A stretch of 16,472 nucleotides of DNA from Erysipelotrichia bacterium (GTDB lineage: Bacteria; Bacillota_I; Bacilli_A; Erysipelotrichales; Erysipelotrichaceae): assembly GCA_009916335.1 (NCBI GenBank), contig SAAR01000036.1:1-16472 (forward strand). The letters are read 5' to 3'. Every line of letters starts with the position of its first letter. The first letter of the stretch is position 1. A program made the translations under genes and the position numbers. Under the pieces are notes generated by a model. The model was not told the origin of the DNA, made no database searches, and worked only from the letters and a program-made list of their open reading frames with translations. Of this stretch, positions 1 to 4,738 are shown piece by piece.

Positions 1-26
1 ACAACTTTTATGAGGAATACTATACT
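1..26 (+). promoter_or_regulatory. Promoter of the first small RNA, cut by the window edge
   Basis: A -10 box TATACT lies at 21-26. Exactly 17 bases upstream the window opens with ACA, which would be the second half of a TTGACA -35 box whose first half lies outside. Transcription would begin near base 32-33, just before the first hairpin. The missing half of the -35 is inferred, not seen. Confidence 0.5.
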
Positions 27-32
27 ATAAAG

Positions 33-131
33 GAACAGAGAATACTTCTGTTATTTTGAGCGATAAACTCAACCACAAAACAAGTTAAGGGTGATAAACC
101 CAATCAGGAGCAGGTGCGACCTGCTTTCTTT
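33..131 (+). ncRNA. Unidentified ~100-nt structured RNA with four hairpins
   Basis: No open reading frame of note lies here, but four hairpins follow one another: AACAGA/TCTGTT (34-52), TTGAG/CTCAA (56-72), GGGT/ACCC (89-101) and AGCAGGT/ACCTGCT (109-125), the last with a T-rich tail that makes it a terminator. Hairpins 2 and 3 are imperfect copies 31 bases apart. Both present a GATAAA loop and are followed by AAYCA. Their stems differ by paired changes, GAG/CTC against GGG/CCC. A promoter sits at the correct distance upstream. Together these point to an independent small RNA. I recognise no family. The motif CAAGTTAA recalls Cas9 tracrRNAs, but no cas gene or CRISPR array is present and the would-be anti-repeat folds on itself. 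Confidence 0.5.
109..131 (+). terminator. Intrinsic terminator of the small RNA
   Basis: A perfect 7-bp stem AGCAGGT/ACCTGCT with a GCG loop is followed by TTCTTTTTAT. It separates the small RNA from the downstream two-gene unit. Confidence 0.8.
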
Positions 132-234
132 TTATATCTTAATAATAAATATTTTAATATTTTTGATTATTCGTATACTAGATGATAAATACTGCTTTTG
201 TTTTACAAGAATCTTTTTTAATTCATAACTCATA

Positions 235-243
235 TGGTATACT
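235..243 (+). promoter_or_regulatory. Extended -10 promoter of the small protein/kinase unit
   Basis: TGGTATACT is an extended -10 box (TGnTATAAT type) and no good -35 is visible. The same TATGGTATnnT form occurs before the HAD gene, the SGNH operon and the tRNA. Transcription would start near 250, giving a leader of only about 13 bases before the ATG at 263. Confidence 0.5.
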
Positions 244-262
244 ACTAAAAAGGAGTATTTTA

Positions 263-484
263 ATGAAAAACAAAAGTTGGATTAAAAAAAATATTGAAAT
301 CAACTTCCCTTTGCCAAAATCAATTCAAAACATTATTGAAATTTTAGAAGAGCTAGATGAAAAACAAGATTATTGCTATTATGATTATTTAGAAGAATTA
401 GACTGTACTGCAAAAGAAATGGTGGTAAGAGGAAAATTAACAAAAAAGCAATGGGATACATTGTTAGAAAAATATGAAAGATAG
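263..484 (+). CDS. Small acidic protein of unknown function upstream of the kinase
   Basis: This encodes 73 residues. The ATG at 263 is preferred to an upstream ATG at 182 because AGGAG sits 7 bases before it and an extended -10 box lies between the two. The protein is charged and largely helical in appearance, with an acidic middle (EILEELDEKQ, DYLEELD) and a basic C-terminal segment (GKLTKKQW). There is no signal peptide or membrane segment. I do not recognise a family. The stop codon is 8 bases before the kinase start, and an SD (AGGTG) overlaps the gene end, so the two are very probably co-translated. A partner or regulator of the kinase is a reasonable guess from position only; nothing in the sequence proves it. 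Confidence 0.7.
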   Translation: MKNKSWIKKNIEINFPLPKSIQNIIEILEELDEKQDYCYYDYLEELDCTAKEMVVRGKLTKKQWDTLLEKYER

Positions 485-492
485 GTGCTTTT

Positions 493-1463
493 ATGGACAA
501 CGAAGTAACTAAAATATTCAATTTAAACGAATGTAAATTAAGTGATAGGAATGACGTGTATGGAGGCATGGCAGGAAAAAAGAAGGTATATTATTCCATG
601 ACGAATACTGGATTGTAAAATACCCTAAATCAACAAAATCAATGCACAACATAGAAATGACATATAATACTTCTCCTTTGTCAGAATATATTGGAAGTCA
701 TATTTATGAAATTTTAGGTTATGATGTTCAGGAAACAATTTTAGGTGAAAGAAATAATAAACTTGTTGTTGCCTGCAAAGATTTTTGTAAATCGGTGAAA
801 GATTTAAGAGAATTCAGGACATTGAAAAATGTGTATGATAAGCGATTAGAACAATTAATAGAAGTTGAAATAGATAAAACTACTTCTTCACATATAGTAG
901 ATTTAAAGGAATTGTTAATACACTTAGATAACAATCCTATTCTTTCTTCTATTCCTGATATAAAAACTCATTTTTGGGACTGTGTGGTTATTGATAGCTT
1001 TATAAAAAACAATGATAGAAATAATGAAAATTGGGGATTGCTGTACGAAAATGATGAGTACAGAATTGCTCCTATCTTTGATAATGAGGCTTGTTTATCC
1101 CCTAATGTAACAGACAAAACAATTAGAGAAATATTAAGTAATGAGGATCATTTTTTAAATTCTTCATTGAATATTCTTACTGCTTATGGAATAGAGGGGC
1201 ATCAGCTGAGTCTTAATAAAATGTTTAAACTATCAATTCCTGAACTGGAGCAAGCAGTTTTGCGTGTTTATCCTAACATCGCTAATAAAATAGATAAAAT
1301 TGTAAATATGATTCACAATATTCCTACAACTTACAAAAATTGGGAAGTTTGCAGTGATGAAAGAAAAGAGTTTTATATTAAAGGACTAAAAATTAGATTA
1401 GAAAAGGTATTAGAACCTACGTATGAAAAAATTTTGTATTCTAAAGGTAGCGTAGAAAAGTAA
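493..1463 (+). CDS. CtkA/HipA-like serine/threonine kinase, interrupted by a -1 frame step
   Basis: Translation from the ATG at 493 (SD AGGTG just upstream) gives 30 codons to base 582, then out-of-frame residues and a stop. The rest is in the -1 frame (582-1463). Joining the frames at A AAA AAG (576-582) gives a coherent ~323-aa protein, close to the length of Helicobacter CtkA. Motifs in order: glycine-rich loop GGMAGKKEG spanning the junction; candidate ATP lysine in WIVKYPK (~43); SEYIGSHI...QETILGE and VVACKDF, very like CtkA; catalytic loop NDRNNENWG (~174); metal-binding IFDNEACL (~197). The loop has DRN where CtkA and HipA have DRH. Members phosphorylate proteins; HipA targets GltX, and the target here is unknown. 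Of 10 arginines in the long downstream frame, 7 are AGA. Without frameshifting, an internal start could yield only a kinase lacking the ATP loop. Pseudogene, sequencing error and programmed frameshift are all possible. Confidence 0.75.
562..582 (+). promoter_or_regulatory. Candidate -1 ribosomal frameshift signal
   Basis: In the zero frame the codons read GGA AAA AAG, which places the heptamer A AAA AAG in exactly the register used by E. coli dnaX. An internal Shine-Dalgarno GGAGG (562-566) lies 9 bases upstream, also as in dnaX. A downstream stimulatory stem is weak at best (GGTAT at 585-589 against ATACC about 30 bases on). The same run of six A residues is also a classic place for a single-base deletion. 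Confidence 0.4.
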
Positions 1464-1524
1464 GAAACTGTTAGTTAACTATCCCCTATCGAATAAAAAC
1501 TAAATAAAAAAAGCTGAACAATAC

Positions 1525-1554
1525 TTGCATTTAAAAAATCTTTTGTGCTATAGT
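1525..1554 (+). promoter_or_regulatory. Promoter of the tandem-repeat RNA
   Basis: TTGCAT (1525-1530) and TATAGT (1549-1554) are separated by 18 bases. The predicted start is near 1560-1561, at the foot of a perfect 7-bp hairpin. This is one of the best consensus matches in the window, and no coding region follows it. Confidence 0.7.
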
Positions 1555-1580
1555 ATGCGTGTAAAGAATTCCTTTACATA

Positions 1581-1724
1581 AACAGCGGTGTATCTCTACC
1601 ATTAAATGAGAAGTAAAACAGCGGTATATCTCAACCATTAAGTGAGAAGTAAAACAGCGGTGTATCTCAGCCATTAAGTGAGAAGTAAAACAACGATGTA
1701 TCTCTACCATAAATGGTAATGAAT
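1581..1724 (+). repeat. Tandem repeat, four copies of 36 nt
   Basis: Copies lie at 1581-1616, 1617-1652, 1653-1688 and a diverged one at 1689-1724. Each begins AACAGCGG (AACAACGA in copy 4). Copies 2 and 3 can pair TCTCA with TGAGA around a 9-nt loop, while copy 4 instead carries a perfect TACCAT/ATGGTA hairpin. There are no variable spacers, so this is not a CRISPR array. Confidence 0.9.
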
Positions 1725-1730
1725 ACAAAA

Positions 1731-1970
1731 CTCAGAGAGGTCTTGCTGAAACAAAGTAGACACCTAAAAACTCAGAGAGGTCTTGCTGAAACAAAGTAGA
1801 CACCTAAAAACTCGGAGAGGTCTTGCCGAAACAAAGTAGACACCTAAAAACTCGGAGAGGTCTTGCCGAAACAAAGTAGACGACTAAAAACTCGGAGAAG
1901 TCTTGCCGAAACAAAGTAGACGACTAAAAACTCAGAGAGGTCTTGCTGAAACAAAGTAGACGACTAAAAA
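1731..1970 (+). repeat. Tandem repeat, six copies of 40 nt
   Basis: Six exact-length units start at 1731, 1771, 1811, 1851, 1891 and 1931. Units 1, 2 and 6 carry CTCAG...GCTGA; units 3, 4 and 5 carry CTCGG...GCCGA, a compensated change. Unit ends switch from CACCT (units 1-3) to CGACT (units 4-6). Unit 5 alone has GAAGTC in place of GAGGTC, and this restores pairing with the GACT at the end of unit 4. Unit 6 does not keep that second pairing. Confidence 0.95.
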
Positions 1971-1973
1971 CAT

Positions 1974-2006
1974 GAGATTATACCGCAGAAGGTGTAATCT
2001 CTTTTT
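1974..2006 (+). terminator. Terminator of the tandem-repeat RNA
   Basis: An 11-bp stem GAGATTATACC/GGTGTAATCTC (one G-U pair) with a GCAGAA loop is followed directly by TTTTT. Confidence 0.9.
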
Positions 2007-2057
2007 CATTATATGTGACGATCGCAAAAAACATATTTTTATTATTTTTTTATAAAT

Positions 2058-2122
2058 AAAAAAAAAAAAAAAAAAAAACTATACTGGATAGATTAGCTCT
2101 TAGCTTTTCTATTCAGTATAGT
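2058..2122 (-). terminator. Terminator of tRNA-Trp with a 21-base T tract
   Basis: Arms at 2078-2092 and 2108-2122 form a 15-bp stem with one G-U pair. Read on the minus strand, the stem is followed by 21 consecutive T residues (2058-2078 on the + strand are all A). It lies just after the tRNA 3' end. Confidence 0.85.
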
Positions 2123-2136
2123 TCGTTTAATTTATA

Positions 2137-2210
2137 TGGCAGGGGTGGAGAGGATCGAACTCCCATCAGCGGTTTTGGAGACCGTTATACTGCCATTGTA
2201 CTACACCCCT
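2137..2210 (-). tRNA. tRNA-Trp (anticodon CCA)
   Basis: The minus strand has a 7-bp acceptor stem AGGGGTG/CACCCCT-type pairing (AGGGGTG with ACCCCT plus wobble), an anticodon stem CGGT/ACCG with loop CTCCAAA giving anticodon CCA, a T-arm with GTTCGATCC, and an encoded CCA end. The 74-nt length is normal. Its 3' end faces the accessory block, the usual side for tRNA-directed insertion, but I see no integrase and no duplicated tRNA end in the window. Confidence 0.93.
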
Positions 2211-2229
2211 AATTATCGACTGCCTTATT

Positions 2230-2258
2230 ATGATACCATATATTTTTTACGTTCGCAA
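2230..2258 (-). promoter_or_regulatory. tRNA-Trp promoter
   Basis: On the minus strand TTGCGA and TATCAT are separated by 17 bases, with TATGG before the -10 box. The -35 lies just beyond the terminator of the upstream gene pair. Confidence 0.6.
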
Positions 2259-2260
2259 CA

Positions 2261-2287
2261 AGAAAAAGAATGGATTTCTCCATTCTT
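2261..2287 (-). terminator. Terminator of the HAD/unknown protein pair
   Basis: On the minus strand AAGAATGG/CCATTCTT (8 bp) with an AGAAAT loop is followed by TTTC. It begins inside the stop codon of the gene at 2286. Confidence 0.75.
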
Positions 2288-2834
2288 AAATACAATAATT
2301 ATCTGCTTGTGATAAATATGTAGAGGAAAATTCTTCAAAGGAAGTTAAGTATTTGGCATGTCCTTTTGTTTTAGAAAGATCCGCTTTCTTAATCTGTTTT
2401 GTATACTCATCACTACCGAGAAGTTCTTTTCCCATTCGCATTGAACCAAGCAAAGAAGGCTCTCTACCCTCTAAATACAACATGGCATCATAGATTCCAT
2501 AATAATATTCTAAACTACCTTCCACATACTCATCAACTTCTGCAAACAAGTTATTAATTAATAAAGTAAACATTTTATCATCAAAATTACTTTTAAACAC
2601 CATAAATGTTTTCCCTTTACTATCAATAACTTCTCCTTGTGCATGAATGAATTGTGCATTAATCGCCTTTAACATTTCCTGTTTTAACTGCTCTAAATAT
2701 TCTTCTTTCATCAAACTATTTTCAGTTTTTGTAAATGAAGAAGTGCGATCAAAATAAAAGTGAATCGCTTTTACTTGCATGCAGTGTTTATAATGTACAG
2801 GCAATTTATTTACATATAATAATGGGTATCTCAT
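2286..2834 (-). CDS. Unrecognised protein, translationally coupled to a HAD phosphatase
   Basis: This encodes 182 residues from an ATG at 2834, one base after the stop of the HAD gene. A GTG at 2843 overlapping that gene is possible, but its spacing to AAGGA is too short. I do not recognise the family. There is no signal peptide or membrane segment. Visible features are an N-terminal HYKHCMQVKAIHFYFDR stretch, a predicted helix rich in Glu/Lys (~40-60), a central tyrosine-rich EYYYGIYDAM (~110-120) and a polar C-terminus. The tight coupling suggests a function used together with the phosphatase, but no role can be named. Confidence 0.8.
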   Translation of the reverse strand: MRYPLLYVNKLPVHYKHCMQVKAIHFYFDRTSSFTKTENSLMKEEYLEQLKQEMLKAINAQFIHAQGEVIDSKGKTFMVFKSNFDDKMFTLLINNLFAEVDEYVEGSLEYYYGIYDAMLYLEGREPSLLGSMRMGKELLGSDEYTKQIKKADLSKTKGHAKYLTSFEEFSSTYLSQADNYCI

Positions 2835-2835
2835 C

Positions 2836-3654
2836 TTATTCACAATCCTTTAAAATATAGTTTTCAATCGCATGTGCAACACCGTTTTCATCATTTGTCA
2901 AAGTTACAACATCACACATTTCCTTGACTTGTTTAGGTCCATTCTCCATTGCAATAGATAAACCAGCAATCTCAAACATAGGTATATCATTAAAATTATC
3001 CCCAATACATGCCACTTCTTCTGCTTTAATTCCCAGTTCTTCACTAACTTTTAAAATCGCTTTCCCTTTGGAAGTCGCATCACTAGATAGTTCAAAGTAA
3101 TCATCATAGCGGAAGAAATTAATGTTTGGTAATTTTTCAACTTCATCTGCTAACTTACGCAAACCCTCCACATTATTATCCCAACAGAAAATCTTCAAAA
3201 TATCCGTATCATTTTCATTAAAATAAGTAATTGCATCTACATAGTAATGAAAATCAATACGATCTTTAGGTGCTGTTTGCTCCTTATACTTATCATAATC
3301 TAAAATACCTGAATCACTTTTAGTACATAATCCTAAATTTTTATTTTTAAAATAAACACGCACATTATACTTTCTCGCTAAGCGAGCAATTTCTTTCACT
3401 ACAATTGGATCAATAGGAAAATAATTGCTTTTTCCTGCCACACGATAATAGGCACCATTAAAAGTAACGTGTCCCATGCGTGAATCAATTTGATTCATAA
3501 TGCGTGTTGTAAAACAGTTTGGTCTACCACTTACAATCGCTACTTCTAAACCTTCATCAAGGGCTTTTCTAATTGCTTTTTTATTTGTGGAACTAACTCT
3601 TTGATGTGAATCTAATAGTGTTCCATCTAAATCAACACAAATTAATTTATACAT
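2836..3654 (-). CDS. Cof-type HAD-IIB family phosphatase
   Basis: This 272-aa cytosolic hydrolase carries all four HAD motifs: DLDGT with nucleophile Asp8 and acid/base Asp10, VSGRP with Ser42, the motif III lysine in TSKGKA (~196), and GDNFND (~218-223) for Mg2+. The long segment between motifs II and III is the C2B cap typical of the Cof/YbiV/YwpJ group, which dephosphorylates sugar phosphates, flavin nucleotides or pyridoxal phosphate. The substrate cannot be told from sequence. Length is normal for the group. The start is well supported by GAGGTG before ATG. It is the first gene of a two-gene unit. Confidence 0.92.
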   Translation of the reverse strand: MYKLICVDLDGTLLDSHQRVSSTNKKAIRKALDEGLEVAIVSGRPNCFTTRIMNQIDSRMGHVTFNGAYYRVAGKSNYFPIDPIVVKEIARLARKYNVRVYFKNKNLGLCTKSDSGILDYDKYKEQTAPKDRIDFHYYVDAITYFNENDTDILKIFCWDNNVEGLRKLADEVEKLPNINFFRYDDYFELSSDATSKGKAILKVSEELGIKAEEVACIGDNFNDIPMFEIAGLSIAMENGPKQVKEMCDVVTLTNDENGVAHAIENYILKDCE

Positions 3655-3672
3655 ATGTTCACCTCATTTATT

Positions 3673-3681
3673 AGTATACCA
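3673..3681 (-). promoter_or_regulatory. Extended -10 promoter of the HAD gene
   Basis: The minus strand reads TGGTATACT, about 20 bases before the ATG. No convincing -35 is present. Confidence 0.55.
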
Positions 3682-3714
3682 TAATCTATCTAATAAAAAA
3701 GTTTAAATTACAAT

Positions 3715-3739
3715 GAAAAAAGTGCTTTAACTAGCACTT
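3715..3739 (-). terminator. Terminator of the citrate synthase/isocitrate dehydrogenase operon
   Basis: AAGTGCT/AGCACTT (7 bp) with a 6-base loop is followed on the minus strand by TTTTTT, a few bases after the dehydrogenase stop. Confidence 0.85.
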
Positions 3740-3742
3740 CTT

Positions 3743-4738
3743 TTACATATGTTTAATAATTTCATCACTAAACTGTGTTGTCGATGCACAACCACCTAAA
3801 TCAGCAGTTCTCACTTTGTTTTCAATTAATACTGCATCAATTGCTTTTCTTATTTTTGTAGCTTCTTCTTCGTATCCTAAATAATCTAACATCAAACAAG
3901 CCGCCAGTAATAAAGCTGTTGGATTTGCTTTATTTTGCCCTGCAATATCTGGAGCACTTCCATGCACTGCTTCAAATAAAGCAACTTTATCACCTAGATT
4001 AGCACTAGGAAGCAATCCCAATCCACCAATTAAGCCACTTGTTAAATCCGACACAATATCACCATATAAATTTGGCATCACCATAATATCAAATTGTTGA
4101 GGATTCATCACTAACTGCATACATGTATTATCCACAATCATCGCATTTGTTTCAATACTAGGATATTCATTTTTAATTTCATTAAAAATCGCTAAGAACA
4201 TACCATCACTTTGTTTTAAAATATTTGCTTTATGTACACATGTTACTTTTTTACGATGATTTTTAATTGCATAATCAAATGCCGCACGAATGATTCGCTC
4301 ACTTGCTTGACGAGTAATCTTTTTAATCGCATGTATTTCATCATCACTAATTTTAATTTCTTCCCCAATATACAAATCTTCGGTATTTTCTCTGAAAGTA
4401 ACAATATCAATATGCTCAAATGGTGTTTTTACATTAGGCATACTTTTCGCAGGACGAATATTCGCATATAAATCATATTTATTTCTAAGCTGTACATTTA
4501 AACTTTTAAACCCTTTACCAATTGGTGTTGTGATTGGTGCCTTTAAAACCACTTGATTTTCTTCAATCGAAGTGAACACTTCTTTTGGAATTAATTCCCC
4601 ACACTTGTGATAACATGCTTCCCCTACTTCATATTGTTCAAAACATAAATCTAAATGCAGTGTATCTAAAATTCTAATCACCTCTGCACAAATTTCTGGA
4701 CCGATTCCATCACCCTTTAAAACTGTAATTTTTCTCAT
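3743..4738 (-). CDS. icd: NAD-type isocitrate dehydrogenase
   Basis: This 331-aa protein is of the isocitrate/isopropylmalate dehydrogenase family. It oxidatively decarboxylates isocitrate to 2-oxoglutarate. Visible features are GDGIGPE near the N-terminus, the substrate loop SLNVQLR (79-85), RENTED (116-121) with Tyr123, catalytic Lys170 in VHKANI, and metal-binding Asp227/Asp231 in GDIVSD. In HGSAPDIAG the pair Asp264-Ile265 stands where NADP enzymes have Lys-Tyr, so NAD+ is the likely cofactor. Homoisocitrate or isopropylmalate activity is less likely given its neighbours, citrate synthase and aconitase. The ATG follows the citrate synthase stop with no gap (TAA ATG), so translation is coupled; an AGAGG lies about 10 bases upstream, inside gltA. 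Confidence 0.9.
   Translation of the reverse strand: MRKITVLKGDGIGPEICAEVIRILDTLHLDLCFEQYEVGEACYHKCGELIPKEVFTSIEENQVVLKAPITTPIGKGFKSLNVQLRNKYDLYANIRPAKSMPNVKTPFEHIDIVTFRENTEDLYIGEEIKISDDEIHAIKKITRQASERIIRAAFDYAIKNHRKKVTCVHKANILKQSDGMFLAIFNEIKNEYPSIETNAMIVDNTCMQLVMNPQQFDIMVMPNLYGDIVSDLTSGLIGGLGLLPSANLGDKVALFEAVHGSAPDIAGQNKANPTALLLAACLMLDYLGYEEEATKIRKAIDAVLIENKVRTADLGGCASTTQFSDEIIKHM

Larger units (their letters stand above)
1560..2006 (+). ncRNA. Repeat-built untranslated RNA between promoter and terminator
   Basis: A ~445-nt transcription unit contains, in order: hairpin TGTAAAG/CTTTACA (1560-1578), four 36-nt repeats, six 40-nt repeats, and a strong terminator. No plausible plus-strand ORF exists, and the 40-nt unit cannot keep a frame. 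Within the 40-nt units the pair TCAG...CTGA changes in concert to TCGG...CCGA, which argues that the RNA folds. RNA antitoxins of type III toxin-antitoxin systems have this build (35-48-nt tandem repeats, promoter, terminator), but they lie directly upstream of their toxin; here a tRNA on the other strand follows. A neutral minisatellite that happens to be transcribed is the main alternative. Confidence 0.55.

Noticed and set aside
33..131. tracrRNA
   Set aside because: It carries CAAGTTAA and terminal hairpins, but there is no CRISPR repeat in the window to pair with and the would-be anti-repeat is taken up by internal hairpins.
182..262. N-terminal extension of the 73-aa protein from the ATG at 182
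   Set aside because: No SD precedes 182, whereas a good SD and an extended -10 box lie just before 263.
642..1463. Kinase starting at the ATG at 642
   Set aside because: No SD is present, and family-typical residues (EGILFHDEYWIVKYPKS) continue upstream in the same frame to the slip site, so 642 is an internal methionine.
642..1463. ToxN/AbiQ-type endoribonuclease partner for the repeat RNA
   Set aside because: The adjacent gene is clearly of the CtkA/HipA kinase family, about twice the length of ToxN, and lies upstream of the repeats, not downstream.
1531..1728. 65-aa minus-strand protein with 12-residue repeats
   Set aside because: The frame stays open only because the repeat is 36 nt; it has no SD and runs against a strong plus-strand promoter.
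1581..1970. CRISPR array
   Set aside because: The 36- and 40-nt units follow one another with no unique spacers and the repeats are uninterrupted; no cas genes are present.
2137..2210. tRNA-Trp as an attachment site of an integrated element
   Set aside because: The orientation is suitable, but no integrase and no second copy of the tRNA 3' end are visible within the window.
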